Below, one piece after another: positions 9,152 through 18,266 of a DNA stretch of 64,000 nucleotides. Under the pieces are notes generated by a model. The model did no database searches. It was not told the DNA's origin and saw only the letters and a list, made by a program, of their open reading frames with translations. Source of the stretch: Neisseriaceae bacterium CLB008. Lineage in GTDB: Bacteria; Pseudomonadota; Gammaproteobacteria; Burkholderiales; Neisseriaceae. The stretch is from contig CP166133.1 of assembly GCA_041228285.1 (NCBI GenBank), positions 3,133,380-3,197,379 on the forward strand, written 5' to 3'. How positions within the stretch are numbered: the first letter of the stretch is position 1; every line of letters starts with the position of its first letter. The position numbers were made by a program, and so were the translations under genes.

Positions 9152-9282
9152 GTAGGGTGGGTAAAGCGTAGCCTACCCACCGATGTGGTCTCTTGATCCA
9201 TTCACAAAAATCGCGTGGGTCACGACCCACCCGACGCATGATGGCAAGCCGCTGTAGGGTGGGTAAAGCGAAGCCTACCCAC
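9152..9282. repeat. REP cluster (GTAG-headed palindromes)
   Basis: Three palindromic units: a type A unit GTAGGGTGGGTAAAGCG... closing with CCTACCCAC (9152-9180), a reversed type B unit around GTGGGTCACGACCCACC (9214-9230), and a second type A unit (9254-9282). The GTAG head followed by an imperfect palindrome is the hallmark of REP sequences mobilised by RAYT (TnpA-REP) transposases. No RAYT gene is in the window. Confidence 0.8.
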
Positions 9283-9307
9283 GGATGTGGTCTCACCGGT
9301 TGCCCCA

Positions 9308-9335
9308 TAAAAAAAGCCCACGCGACGCGTGGGCT
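9308..9335 (-). terminator. Terminator of the ychJ operon
   Basis: Read on the minus strand: AGCCCACGCG-TC-GCGTGGGCT then a run of seven T, 17 bases after the ychJ stop. Confidence 0.88.
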
Positions 9336-9352
9336 GGGGCTTGCTGCCGACG

Positions 9353-9823
9353 TTAGGCGCAGCATTTCTTAAACTTTTGCCCAGAGCCGCAAGGGCAGTC
9401 GTCGTTGCGGCCGACTTTAGGTTGGTTGCCGTCGAGGTAATACCATTGGCCATCCTCACGTACAAAGCGCGAACGCTCGTGAATCAGGTGGATTTGGCCG
9501 TCGCGGTCGTCGCGAAAACGTGCGGCAAACGTCACCATTCCTGCATCGCCTTCAGTGGCGCTGGCCAAAACGTTTAGCCCTAACCATTCGGTGTGGTCAA
9601 AATCAGCCACGAGTTCTGCTTTAAACTTGGCCACGCCCATGCTGGCGTGCCAGGTGTGGATTAAGTAATCCGCATCCTGAGCCACGAACGCACTGTAGCG
9701 CGAGCGCATCAAGGTTTCTGGGGTGGGGGCCACGGCCTTGCCTTGGTGATAGGGGGCGCAGCATTCAGCGTAAGGGCTGGTCAGTCCACAAGGACAGGGG
9801 TGTTGAGGCTCGATTAGGGTCAT
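9353..9823 (-). CDS. ychJ: YchJ family protein with two SEC-C motifs
   Basis: 156-residue protein with a Cys-rich zinc motif at each end: [13 protein letters not shown] near the N-terminus and [13 protein letters not shown] at the very C-terminus, as in SecA-tail SEC-C zinc fingers. The middle carries the YchJ (UPF0225) signature [22 protein letters not shown], an NTF2-like fold. Function is unproven; related SEC-C proteins bind SecB or ribosomes. It starts 3 bases after the hemolysin-III gene ends, so the two are cotranscribed. Confidence 0.92.
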   Translation of the reverse strand: MTLIEPQHPCPCGLTSPYAECCAPYHQGKAVAPTPETLMRSRYSAFVAQDADYLIHTWHASMGVAKFKAELVADFDHTEWLGLNVLASATEGDAGMVTFAARFRDDRDGQIHLIHERSRFVREDGQWYYLDGNQPKVGRNDDCPCGSGQKFKKCCA

Positions 9824-9826
9824 GGA

Positions 9827-10453
9827 TTAACTCGCATACAGGAAAATACAAATATAGTGGGCTAGGCTACCGGCTAAGACAAACAGATGCCAAATGCCGT
9901 GGCCGTGTTTGATCTTTTCATCATTCACAAACCAGTACACGCCAATGCTGTAGGCGAGGCCGCCCAAGACCAGCCAGAATAGGCCCCAGAAGGGCATGGC
10001 CGCAATCAGCGGTTTGATTGCAATCAGCACAATCCAGCCCATCAATACGTAGATGATCAAAGACAGCAGACGGGTTTGGCTTTTGCGAAAGATGGTTACG
10101 TCCTGGATGATGCCGATGACGCAAAGCCCCCATACGAGGCCAAAAAGCGTCCAGCCCCAAGGGCCATTTAACGTGACCAAGGCGAAGGGCGTGTAGCTAC
10201 CGGCAATGAGTAAATAAATTGAACAGTGGTCAAATTTTTGCAGCACTTGCTTGGCTTTGACGCTGCGAATGCTGTGATACAGCGTTGAGAAGCCGTACAG
10301 AATGACTAAGGTGCTGCCGTAGATGCTGCTGCTGACGATGCGCCAAGCATCACCGTAGAGGCTGGATTTGACTACCAGGATGACGAGGCCAGCAATGGCC
10401 AGAACGGTGCCAATTAAATGGCTATAAGCATTAAAGCGTTCACTTGCATACAT
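9827..10453 (-). CDS. trhA: Hemolysin III / PAQR family membrane protein
   Basis: 208-residue protein with about seven hydrophobic segments. The family's metal-binding residues are present: Ser and His in GFSTLYHS, Asp in KFDHCSIYLLIAGSYTP, and the paired His in HGIWHLFVLAGSLAHY. Bacterial TrhA proteins are tied to membrane lipid and energy homeostasis; the hemolysin name is historical. First gene of a two-gene operon with ychJ. Confidence 0.9.
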   Translation of the reverse strand: MYASERFNAYSHLIGTVLAIAGLVILVVKSSLYGDAWRIVSSSIYGSTLVILYGFSTLYHSIRSVKAKQVLQKFDHCSIYLLIAGSYTPFALVTLNGPWGWTLFGLVWGLCVIGIIQDVTIFRKSQTRLLSLIIYVLMGWIVLIAIKPLIAAMPFWGLFWLVLGGLAYSIGVYWFVNDEKIKHGHGIWHLFVLAGSLAHYICIFLYAS

Positions 10454-10743
10454 AGAGGGTGTTTTCGCCTTTCAACCATATCGGTATAGAGTCTTTACTA
10501 TAGAACTTCTGATCCGATTTATCTAGTAAAGTTGCTCGCTTTTATCGGCTTAGGTTAAAAATGTTTTCGACGAAATGTCGTCTTTTGGCAAAAAAGAGAC
10601 AAATTGTACGAAAAAGTTAGTCCAAACGATTTAATTTTAAGCGATTTGCACATTTATTTTAAATAAAATTGGACAATGTGGACGAGTAGGCGAAATTCAG
10701 GCTTGCAAATGTCCGCTGATGCGTATACTGGACAACATTAGAT
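10454..10743. other. AT-rich intergenic region
   Basis: About 290 bases between two minus-strand genes, noticeably AT-rich, with a small GACGA-AATG-TCGTC palindrome near 10568. It should contain the promoter of the hemolysin-III/ychJ operon; no gene seen. Confidence 0.5.
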
Positions 10744-11469
10744 TCAGAAGTCACCCCAAAGCAGTTGCATGGCTGAAACGGCGCACATCGCGGCGGTTTC
10801 GGTACGCAAAACCCGAGGACCTAAGGTAATGGGTTGAAAACCCAGCGCAAAAGCCGCGTCTTCCTCGGCTTCGGTGAGGCCGCCTTCGGGCCCTGCCAGT
10901 AGGTAAAATGTTGTGGTTGTGGGCTGAATTGCTTTTAATCCTTGATTTTTAGCGATACTTAAAATAAATTTCAGGGCGTCGCGTTCAAAGGGATGCTGAC
11001 CCAGTTCCTTAAAAGGGATGATGGGCATAACCGTAGGCACTGTGGTACGACCACATTGTTCACAGGCAGAGATCACAATTTCCTGCCAGCGCTCCACCCG
11101 CTTTTGCGCACGATCGCCCTGAAGGCGCACCACCGACCGTTCACTGATGACCGGTAAGAAGTGTTTAACCCCGAGTTCAACGCATTTTTGCAAGGTGAAA
11201 TCCATGCGGTCGCCGCTAGAGATGGCCTGAATCAGGGTAATCTCTAAAGGTGATTCGTTATGAGTGGCCAGCTTCGTGTCGATGTGCACCGAGGCGTTTT
11301 TTTTGTCTAAGTGGGTTAATGTGCCCGCATAGGCATGGCCATCACCGTTAAACAGCTCAAGTGTGTCACCCACCTGTAGGCGACGCACCTGAATATGGCG
11401 CACCACGGCATCGGGTAGGGGGTAAGTATGTGCGACTTCGATGGGAAACAAGCAATAAAAACGGGGCAT
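10744..11469 (-). CDS. rsmE: 16S rRNA (uracil-1498-N3)-methyltransferase
   Basis: 241-residue SPOUT methyltransferase with an N-terminal PUA-like domain (MPRFYCLF, HIQVRRLQVGD). Knot-region motifs: QAISSGDRMDFTLQKCVELGV, SERSVVRL, AGPEGGLTEAEEDAA and LGPRVLRTETAAMCAV, which forms the SAM site. It methylates U1498 of 16S rRNA at the decoding centre. Monocistronic by position. Confidence 0.96.
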   Translation of the reverse strand: MPRFYCLFPIEVAHTYPLPDAVVRHIQVRRLQVGDTLELFNGDGHAYAGTLTHLDKKNASVHIDTKLATHNESPLEITLIQAISSGDRMDFTLQKCVELGVKHFLPVISERSVVRLQGDRAQKRVERWQEIVISACEQCGRTTVPTVMPIIPFKELGQHPFERDALKFILSIAKNQGLKAIQPTTTTFYLLAGPEGGLTEAEEDAAFALGFQPITLGPRVLRTETAAMCAVSAMQLLWGDF

Positions 11470-11566
11470 AATGTTCTACTTAAGACGAATGGTGTCTTAT
11501 TATAATCAATTTTGTGCTTAATTAATTAGTTTGAAGGAAGACCTGTGGTCTTTGGAGTCAGTAAGT

Positions 11567-12856
11567 ATGGTTAAAAATACAATGGTGATTGGCTTTATGC
11601 TATTCGCCCTATTCTTTGGTGCGGGCAACTTGATTTTCCCGCCTAGCCTAGGTTGGGCCAGCGGCAACGATTTTAGCTGGGCTATTTTGGGGTTTGTGAT
11701 CACCGGTGTGGGTCTGCCGCTCTTGGGCTTAATTGCCGGTGCCTTTAACGAAGGCGGCATTCAGGGCGAGGCCAGTAAGGTTCACCCTTTGTTTGGTTTG
11801 ATCTTGGTCATCGTGGTCTATCTGACCATCGGCCCCTTGTTTGCCATTCCGCGTACCGCCACTGTGGCGTTTGAAATGGGCTTAGTGCCCTTTATTGGCA
11901 ATACAGATACCAATTATCTGCCGCTTGCGGCCGCAATTTACTTTGCCGTGGTGCTGTACCTGAGCATTAACCCCTCTAAAATGGTAGACCGTATTGGTCA
12001 AGTATTGACCCCCATGCTGTTGATCTCGATCTTTGCATTGGCCGTGCGCGCCTTTATGGTCTTAGGCCCTGGCGCGACGGAGCCTCAGGCGAGCTTTAAT
12101 GCCGAAGCACCGTTTTTCCACGGTTTCGTTGAAGGCTATCAAACCATGGACACCATCGCCGCCGTTGCGTTTGCGATGATTGCCATGAGTGCGGTGAAAG
12201 CCACCGGCGTGACTCGCGAAACGGGCTTGTTTAAATACACCGTGATGGCCAGTTTGGTCGCCGGTGCTGGCTTGGCCTTGGTGTACATGTCTTTGGGTTG
12301 GGTAGGTAACCACTTTGCTTTGACCACTGAACAGGCTGCGGCAGTGCCCGGTAACTTAGGGGCTTACATCTTGACTGAAGTAGCAACCCTGACCTATGGC
12401 TCGTTTGGCCGCTATCTGTTGAGCATCATCGTGACCCTAGCCTGTTTGACCACCGCTACTGGTTTGGTCGTGGCCGTGAGTGCGTTTTTCCAATCAATTT
12501 ATCCAAAGATCAGCTACAAGACTTACGCCGTGCTTTTTACAGTGGTAAGCTTTGGGATCGCCACCATGGGTTTGAATCAGGTGATTAGCCTGTCTATCCC
12601 TGTGCTGATGGTGATTTACCCCATTATTATTGTATTGATTGCCTTGGTGTACTTGAATCTAGTCGTGCCCGTGAGCCGTTTGGCCATGCAAATGACGGTG
12701 TACACCACTGTGGTGGTTAGCTTGCTGTCTGTCTTTGCCAAGGGTACTATTGAATTTTTACCGTTCCGCGACATTTCTATGGAATGGTTGCTGCCAGCAG
12801 GCATTGCTTTAGTATTGGGTTGGCTAATCAATATGGCTCGCGGAGCCAAAGGATGA
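11567..12856 (+). CDS. brnQ: Branched-chain amino acid transporter BrnQ
   Basis: 429-residue, about 12-helix sodium-coupled symporter for Leu, Ile and Val (LIVCS family). The N-terminal MLFALFFGAGNLIFPPSLG and GPLFAIPRTATVAFEMG are diagnostic, as is GYQTMDTIAAVAFAMI. ATG 11567 is chosen because GGAG lies 9 bases upstream; a TTG at 11531 would add 12 residues. A TATAAT hexamer at 11501-11506 is a plausible -10. An IMPase gene follows after 4 bases. Confidence 0.94.
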   Translation: MVKNTMVIGFMLFALFFGAGNLIFPPSLGWASGNDFSWAILGFVITGVGLPLLGLIAGAFNEGGIQGEASKVHPLFGLILVIVVYLTIGPLFAIPRTATVAFEMGLVPFIGNTDTNYLPLAAAIYFAVVLYLSINPSKMVDRIGQVLTPMLLISIFALAVRAFMVLGPGATEPQASFNAEAPFFHGFVEGYQTMDTIAAVAFAMIAMSAVKATGVTRETGLFKYTVMASLVAGAGLALVYMSLGWVGNHFALTTEQAAAVPGNLGAYILTEVATLTYGSFGRYLLSIIVTLACLTTATGLVVAVSAFFQSIYPKISYKTYAVLFTVVSFGIATMGLNQVISLSIPVLMVIYPIIIVLIALVYLNLVVPVSRLAMQMTVYTTVVVSLLSVFAKGTIEFLPFRDISMEWLLPAGIALVLGWLINMARGAKG

Positions 12857-12860
12857 GTGA

Positions 12861-13649
12861 GTGTTAGATCAGCTGATTAATTTAGTCAGAGAAGTTGCAC
12901 AAACCGAGGTGATGCCTCGGTTTTTGCGCGTCGGTAGGGGGAAGAAAGAAGATGGTTCTTTATTCACCGAGGCCGACATTGCTTCGCAAACCGCTTTTGC
13001 CCAGCGTCTAGGGGGCATTGTGGCTTGCCCTGTGTTGGGTGAGGAAATGACTGAAGCGCAGCAGCATGACTTGTGGCAGCAGCATGAGGCGGGGGTGTGG
13101 GTCGTGGATCCGATTGATGGCACCACCAACTTCCTCAATGGGCTGCCGCATTTTGCCCTTTCTGTGGCCTATGTCAAAGGCGGCAAAAGCCACCTTGGCG
13201 TGGTGTACAATCCTGCCACTCAAGAAATGTTTTACGCCAAACGCGATGGCGGCGCCTTTATGAATGGCGTGGCCCTACCGCTGAAGCACACCGTTAATCC
13301 CCTCAGTGAAGCGATTGCTGGGGTGGAGGTCAAATATCTGCGTTCTGGTAAATTAGCCAGCCGCATTCAAAACTTATCGCCTTGTGGCAGTCAGCGCAGC
13401 ATGGGCAGCAGTGCCTTGGATTGGTGCTATTTGGCCTCTGGCCGCTACGACGTGTACGTACACGGCGGCCAAAAACTATGGGATTACGCCGCAGGCGCCT
13501 TGATTTTAGAAGAAGCCGGCGGCCTCTTGGCCACGCTAGAAGGGGATGCCTTCTGGAGCGGCGAAAATGTCTGGAACCGTTCCGCCATTGCTGCTTTACA
13601 GCCTGAGTTGTTTAAGCCGTGGTTGCGCTGGATTCGACAAAATCAATAG
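12861..13649 (+). CDS. Inositol monophosphatase family protein
   Basis: 262-residue Mg-dependent phosphatase. Metal-site motifs are present: GEEM (Glu), WVVDPIDGTTNFLNGLPHF (the IMPase signature with two Asp), and KLWDYAAGALILEEAGG with the distal Asp. Starts with GTG, AAAGGATGA just upstream. The substrate may be inositol phosphate, 3'-phosphoadenosine 5'-phosphate or another sugar phosphate; SuhB, CysQ and HisN cannot be told apart by eye. It begins 4 bases after brnQ and is probably cotranscribed. Confidence 0.88.
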   Translation: MLDQLINLVREVAQTEVMPRFLRVGRGKKEDGSLFTEADIASQTAFAQRLGGIVACPVLGEEMTEAQQHDLWQQHEAGVWVVDPIDGTTNFLNGLPHFALSVAYVKGGKSHLGVVYNPATQEMFYAKRDGGAFMNGVALPLKHTVNPLSEAIAGVEVKYLRSGKLASRIQNLSPCGSQRSMGSSALDWCYLASGRYDVYVHGGQKLWDYAAGALILEEAGGLLATLEGDAFWSGENVWNRSAIAALQPELFKPWLRWIRQNQ

Positions 13650-13682
13650 CCTCAATTATCATATTATATTCCCTCGTTATTG

Positions 13683-14366
13683 ATGCGGTTATTAAAGCCT
13701 ATGTATCCCTTGTGTTTGAAGACATGGTTGATTGCGTTCTTGTTTAGTGGTTTAACTGCCTGTGATTATGTGGGCGGTGAACGCATTGACGGCACAACGG
13801 TGCAGCCGGTAACGCCGGTTGTGGTGCATGAGGTGACAGGGTATTATTTCAGCAGCGAAGACGTGTTAACCTATCTGCATCCTGTGCGGATGTTTGAAGA
13901 GCGTGGTCTGTATGAGCGCAGCGACGGCAGCCTTGAGGTTAGCCATGCCGACACTCATAATTTAGTGATTAAGCTGCACCCGCTGGTGTTGCCCGATGAC
14001 CGCGACGACATCAAACAGGCGCTGGTTGATCAAGCCCTGCTGTATGGCATTTTGAAGGTGTTTACCCATACTGAAGTGGAATGGCTAGACCTACAGGTCA
14101 CGCCTTTGATCGCCGGTACGGGCCTACAGCAATCCGTCACCTACGGGACCACGCCGAAGCGCCACGTGGCCCTATCTCGTGCTCAAGCGCAGGCCTTTTT
14201 ACGCGCCCATAGCCCTGCTCGCACCTTCAGTGAATTAGTCGATACCGATCAGAATTGGCACCACCTACGCGGCGCCGACAGCTTGATCTTTACCGAGCTG
14301 TATTACACCCCCGATCGTCCCACAGAGCTCGCGCGAATTCTCAGCCAGCAGTATGCGCCTAAATAG
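13683..14366 (+). CDS. Putative lipoprotein of unknown function
   Basis: 227-residue protein with a lipoprotein signal: hydrophobic WLIAFLFSGL then lipobox LTAC with Cys near residue 27. The mature part is soluble and acidic with no domain I recognise. No good ribosome-binding site precedes ATG 13683; ATG 13701 is an alternative that keeps the signal peptide. It may be cotranscribed with brnQ and the IMPase (33-base gap). Likely anchored in the outer membrane. Confidence 0.7.
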   Translation: MRLLKPMYPLCLKTWLIAFLFSGLTACDYVGGERIDGTTVQPVTPVVVHEVTGYYFSSEDVLTYLHPVRMFEERGLYERSDGSLEVSHADTHNLVIKLHPLVLPDDRDDIKQALVDQALLYGILKVFTHTEVEWLDLQVTPLIAGTGLQQSVTYGTTPKRHVALSRAQAQAFLRAHSPARTFSELVDTDQNWHHLRGADSLIFTELYYTPDRPTELARILSQQYAPK

Positions 14367-14378
14367 CTATCGCCCCGA

Positions 14379-14408
14379 TTGAATTCCCTATTTGTTGACC
14401 TCTATACT
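14379..14408 (+). promoter_or_regulatory. Candidate promoter of the acnA leader
   Basis: TTGAAT (14379-14384), 18-base spacer, TATACT (14403-14408). It would start a transcript near 14415, ahead of the leader ORF and attenuator-like hairpin. Overlapping TTGACC (14395-14400) is a second possible -35. Confidence 0.5.
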
Positions 14409-14472
14409 TTGATTTAATAGGTTAAATGGCGTATGCTGGATTGCGTATTAACCATTTGGCAAGGAGATCAAG

Positions 14473-14574
14473 ATGAGGATTTATCGTCCTAGGATGCGTC
14501 ACGCTGACGTTGTCGTCACGGCCTTGCCAAACCAAATAAAACAAGAAAGCATGGCTCAGTTCGTTTTGAAGTGA
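14473..14574 (+). CDS. Putative leader peptide upstream of acnA (33 aa)
   Basis: Short ORF starting MRIYRPRMRHADVVVTALP and ending QFVLK. AAGGAG sits 6 bases before its ATG, one of the best ribosome-binding sites in the window, which argues for real translation. Its last third and stop codon lie inside a 20-bp stem followed by T residues, so a ribosome reaching the stop would melt that stem. The N-terminus is Arg-rich (four Arg in the first nine residues), with two rare AGG codons. I know of no homologue. Interpreted as a leader peptide controlling acnA, or as the coding part of a small RNA; both are inference. Confidence 0.5.
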   Translation: MRIYRPRMRHADVVVTALPNQIKQESMAQFVLK

Positions 14575-14587
14575 GGCGTGCTTTTTT
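14543..14587 (+). terminator. Attenuator-like hairpin upstream of acnA
   Basis: Left arm 14543-14562, loop GTTTT, right arm 14568-14587 ending in six T. The stem has 20 positions with two G/G mismatches and two G-T wobbles. The leader stop TGA (14572-14574) is in the right arm. Located 87 bases before acnA. Confidence 0.65.
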
Positions 14588-14673
14588 GGTTTTCTCCGAT
14601 GTGGTTCACATGATTTAAGTCGTTATCGAAACAGCCGCAGTACCATAAAAAATAATGATAGGAGGTCACAACC

Positions 14674-17352
14674 ATGAATCAGCACCAAAAAAGTCTGAAT
14701 ACCGAAGCCACCTTAACCGTGGGCAGCAAAACGTATCACTATCACGACATTCATAAGGCCGAAGGCCACTTAGGTGATGTGTCGCGTTTGCCTAAATCCA
14801 TGAAAGTGTTGCTGGAAAACCTATTGCGCTATGAAGATGGCAAAACCGTTACCTTGGCCGACATTGAGGCCATTCGTGACTGGCTGGCCACGCGCCAATC
14901 CAAGCGTGAAATCCAATACCGTCCTGCCCGTGTTTTGATGCAAGACTTTACCGGCGTGCCGGCCGTGGTGGATTTAGCCGCCATGCGCGAAGCGATGAAA
15001 AAAGCCGGCGGCGACCCCAATAAAATTAACCCTTTGTCGCCCGTTGACCTAGTGATTGACCACTCGGTGATGGTGGATGCTTTTGGCACGGCCAATGCGT
15101 TTGATTTAAACGTGGCCATGGAAATGAAGCGTAACCATGAACGTTATGCCTTCTTACGCTGGGGCCAAAAAGCGTTTGATAATTTTAGAGTCGTGCCGCC
15201 TGGTACCGGTATTTGTCACCAAGTGAATCTGGAATATTTGGCCCAAACCGTTTGGACCAAAGAAGAAGACGGCAAAACCTGGGCCTATCCCGATACCTTA
15301 GTCGGCACCGACTCGCACACCACCATGGTGAACGGTCTGGGCGTACTGGGTTGGGGCGTGGGCGGGATTGAGGCCGAAGCCGCCATGCTGGGTCAGCCGA
15401 TTTCTATGCTGATTCCTGAAGTAGTGGGCTTTAAGCTGACCGGTCGCCTAAGCGAAGGCATGACCGCCACCGACCTCGTGTTGACCGTTACCCAAATGCT
15501 GCGCGCCAAAGGCGTGGTGGGTAAATTCGTCGAATTTTATGGCGACGGCCTGGCCGATCTGCCTTTGGCCGACCGCGCCACCATCGCCAATATGGCCCCA
15601 GAGTATGGTGCTACCTGTGGTTTCTTCCCCGTCGACGACGTGACCTTGCGCTATTTGCGCCTCACCGGCCGTGAAGAAGACCTCATTGCCCGCGTTGAAG
15701 CCTATGCCAAAGCTCAAGGACTATGGCGTGAGCCCGGCGACGAGCCAGAATTTACCGACACCCTACATTTAGACATGAGCACGGTGGAAACCAGTTTAGC
15801 CGGCCCGCGCCGTCCGCAAGACCGCGTAGCCTTAAGCCAAGTGCAAGGGGCGTTCAATGAGTTCTTGAAAACCCAGAGCAATCATGAAGAAGTCAGCGTG
15901 CCAGTGAGCCTAGACGGTCAGGATTTTGAATTGACCCACGGTAAAGTGGTGTTGGCCGCCATTACCTCGTGTACCAATACCTCAAACCCCAGTGTGATGA
16001 TGGCCGCTGGCTTGGTAGCCAAAAAAGCGGTTGAAAAAGGTTTGGCGCGTAAGCCTTGGGTGAAATCTTCTTTGGCGCCTGGTTCTAAAGTCGTCACAGA
16101 CTATCTGCTGAAAGCGGGTCTCACCCCGTTCTTAGACCAGCTGGGCTTTAACCTAGCGGGCTATGGTTGCACCACCTGTATTGGTAACTCCGGCCCTTTG
16201 GCTGAGCCAGTGGGTAAGGCCATTGATGACCATGACTTGGCCGTGTCTGCCGTTTTGTCGGGCAACCGTAACTTTGAAGGCCGTATTCACCCACAAGTGA
16301 AGGCCAACTGGTTAGGCTCACCGCCTTTAGTGGTGGCCTATGCCTTAGCCGGCACCACCCGCATTGATTTAGCCAAAGACCCGATTGGCGTAGATGGCCA
16401 AAATCAGCCCGTGTATTTGCGCGATATTTGGCCGAGTAACGCTGAGATCGCCGATGCTGTGGCTTTAGTGGAAGGCGCCATGTTCCGTAAGGGCTACGAT
16501 GGCGTGTTCGATGGCGATGCGACCTGGCAGGCGATTGCCGTGCCCGATAGCCAAACCTATGAATGGCAGGCGGATTCGACCTATGTTCAACACCCTCCGT
16601 ACTTTGAGGGCATTGAGGCGCCGATTCAACCGTTAGGGCCAATCAATAACGCCCGTATTTTGGCCTACTTTGGCGACTCGATTACCACCGACCACATTTC
16701 GCCCGCAGGCAACATCGGTAAGGATTCACCCGCAGGCCGCTATTTGCAGTCTAAAGGCGTATTGCCGGCCGACTTTAACTCCTATGGTTCGCGTCGAGGT
16801 AACCACGAAGTGATGATGCGCGGTACGTTCGCCAACATCCGCATCCGCAACAAGATGCTGGCGGATAAAGAGGGTGGCTACACCCAGCACATTCCTAGCG
16901 GTGAAGTACTGTCGATTTACGATGCAGCCATGCGCTATCAAGAAGAAGGCACCCCAACCGTGGTTTTAGCCGGTAAGGAATACGGCAGCGGCTCTAGCCG
17001 CGATTGGGCGGCTAAAGGCCCGAACCTACAGGGTGTTAAAGCCGTGTTGGCCGAAAGCTTTGAACGGATTCACCGTTCCAACTTAATCGGCATGGGCATC
17101 TTGGCCTTGCAGTATCAACCCGGTGAAAATGCCGCTACCTACGATTTAACCGGTCGTGAAGTGGTATCGATTCCTGGCTTGAACGACGACGTGAAGCCTG
17201 GCCAAGCCATGAAAGTAGTCGTGACGCGTGAATCGGGTGAAGTGATTGAGATTCCGGTGATTTGCCGCATCGACACGTTGAATGAGGTGGACTACTTCAA
17301 GGCGGGCGGTATTTTACATTATGTGTTGCGTCAGCTTTTGGGTCAGGTGTAG
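14674..17352 (+). CDS. acnA: Aconitate hydratase A
   Basis: 892-residue 4Fe-4S aconitase of the AcnA/IRP1 branch, isomerising citrate and isocitrate. Cluster ligands: Cys in [13 protein letters not shown] and the pair in [12 protein letters not shown]. Other signatures: [35 protein letters not shown], and the swivel-domain [25 protein letters not shown] stands 8 bases before the ATG. Length is typical. A leader ORF with a terminator-like hairpin upstream suggests conditional readthrough; homologues of this family can bind RNA when they lose the cluster. Confidence 0.97.
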   Translation: MNQHQKSLNTEATLTVGSKTYHYHDIHKAEGHLGDVSRLPKSMKVLLENLLRYEDGKTVTLADIEAIRDWLATRQSKREIQYRPARVLMQDFTGVPAVVDLAAMREAMKKAGGDPNKINPLSPVDLVIDHSVMVDAFGTANAFDLNVAMEMKRNHERYAFLRWGQKAFDNFRVVPPGTGICHQVNLEYLAQTVWTKEEDGKTWAYPDTLVGTDSHTTMVNGLGVLGWGVGGIEAEAAMLGQPISMLIPEVVGFKLTGRLSEGMTATDLVLTVTQMLRAKGVVGKFVEFYGDGLADLPLADRATIANMAPEYGATCGFFPVDDVTLRYLRLTGREEDLIARVEAYAKAQGLWREPGDEPEFTDTLHLDMSTVETSLAGPRRPQDRVALSQVQGAFNEFLKTQSNHEEVSVPVSLDGQDFELTHGKVVLAAITSCTNTSNPSVMMAAGLVAKKAVEKGLARKPWVKSSLAPGSKVVTDYLLKAGLTPFLDQLGFNLAGYGCTTCIGNSGPLAEPVGKAIDDHDLAVSAVLSGNRNFEGRIHPQVKANWLGSPPLVVAYALAGTTRIDLAKDPIGVDGQNQPVYLRDIWPSNAEIADAVALVEGAMFRKGYDGVFDGDATWQAIAVPDSQTYEWQADSTYVQHPPYFEGIEAPIQPLGPINNARILAYFGDSITTDHISPAGNIGKDSPAGRYLQSKGVLPADFNSYGSRRGNHEVMMRGTFANIRIRNKMLADKEGGYTQHIPSGEVLSIYDAAMRYQEEGTPTVVLAGKEYGSGSSRDWAAKGPNLQGVKAVLAESFERIHRSNLIGMGILALQYQPGENAATYDLTGREVVSIPGLNDDVKPGQAMKVVVTRESGEVIEIPVICRIDTLNEVDYFKAGGILHYVLRQLLGQV

Positions 17353-17380
17353 CGTGATCTGATGGCGTGATGGATTAAGG

Positions 17381-17407
17381 AACTGCTTCTTCGGAAGCAG
17401 TTTTTTT
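17381..17407 (+). terminator. Terminator of acnA
   Basis: AACTGCTTC-TTCG-GAAGCAG then seven T. The UUCG tetraloop closed by C-G is especially stable. Confidence 0.92.
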
Positions 17408-17450
17408 GTGTTTTGCCGTTGCGTTCGGCGGGTAGAGGCCTCGGCTGAAC

Positions 17451-17480
17451 CGTAGGGTGGGTAAGGCGTAGCGTGCCCAC
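17451..17480 (+). repeat. Diverged REP unit
   Basis: CGTAGGGTGGGTAAGGCG followed by TAGCGTGCCCAC: same GTAG head and GTGGG/CCCAC arms as the type A units elsewhere, but with a changed core. Confidence 0.65.
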
Positions 17481-17520
17481 TGTTTGAAATTGTTTGTTTC
17501 ACAATGCTTCGGTTATTTCG

Positions 17521-17770
17521 CTATTGATTAAAGGTTGCCTTTCGCCTGTAGGCGACATACTTTCTTTTGGGTGGCCAAAAGTAAAGTACGCAAAGAAAAG
17601 GCCACCCCTGCTTATTCGCCCCCTTCTCTGAAGGGGGCTCCCTCGGCGGAACCTATTGGCCCAGCGCGTGCAAAAGCGGCGCCCTCCTATAAAAGCGTGG
17701 TCGGCCGCCACAAGCGTCTTGCCCGCTTTATCTGGGCCAATAGAACCCGCCTCGGCGACTAAAAGGGGAC
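17521..17770. other. Structured non-coding element of unknown nature
   Basis: About 250 bases with nested inverted repeats: GTGGCC/GGCCAC around 17571-17603; a perfect 9-bp stem GCCCCCTTC-TCT-GAAGGGGGC (17618-17638); and TATTGGCCCAG (17654-17664) paired with CTGGGCCAATA (17732-17742), extendable outwards with mismatches. An ORF on each strand crosses it, but their products are Arg/Lys/Ala-rich and lack a ribosome-binding site, so I do not call them genes. I have an impression of similar TTTCTTTTGGGTGGCCAAAAG sequences dispersed in other proteobacterial genomes, which I cannot verify. Candidate repeat element or RNA. Confidence 0.5.
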
Positions 17771-18032
17771 GGGTACTTCACTGGGAGGCTGAGGTGGTGA
17801 GATAAAATTGATATCAGTGAATCAACAAACTTTAAACTCAAACCTAAAGGGTTATTTTTAGATGATTAAACCTGATATTTTTTCTCTAATCGACAAACCA
17901 TAGTTGACCACTCATGAATGCTTACGCACTAAAAGCATGAACACTATTCGGCCAATAGTGGCAGCAAACGCCGCCCACGTTTTGATTGAATCAGTTACAA
18001 TGAAGCACATTGACGTAGACAGAGCCAAGACC

Positions 18033-18266
18033 ATGACTGAGACCCAAAATACGCCTGAAAACCTGACCTTTGAAGCCGCTATGGCGCGCTTAGAAGCGTT
18101 GACGCAGGCCATGCAAAGTAACGACATGCCCCTAGAAGAGGCTTTGAAAGCCTATCAAGAAGGCGGCGAATTGATTAAGTTTTGCCAGCAGAAGCTGGCC
18201 GATGTGGCGCAAAAATTAAGCGTTTTAGACGGCGACACGCTGTCTGACTTAGATTTGGACGAGTAA
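18033..18266 (+). CDS. xseB: Exodeoxyribonuclease VII small subunit
   Basis: 77-residue helical subunit that complexes with XseA to degrade single-stranded DNA. The core [21 protein letters not shown] followed by [20 protein letters not shown] is the whole family signature. The start MTETQNTP gives the normal length; in-frame starts at 17904 and 18000 would add an unrelated 43- or 11-residue extension. The stop is directly followed by the ispA ATG, the standard xseB-ispA arrangement. Confidence 0.93.
   Translation: MTETQNTPENLTFEAAMARLEALTQAMQSNDMPLEEALKAYQEGGELIKFCQQKLADVAQKLSVLDGDTLSDLDLDE

Noticed and set aside
17535-17762. 75-residue plus-strand ORF and an antisense ORF across the structured element
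   Set aside because: No ribosome-binding site, basic low-complexity products, and the bases are better explained by inverted repeats.
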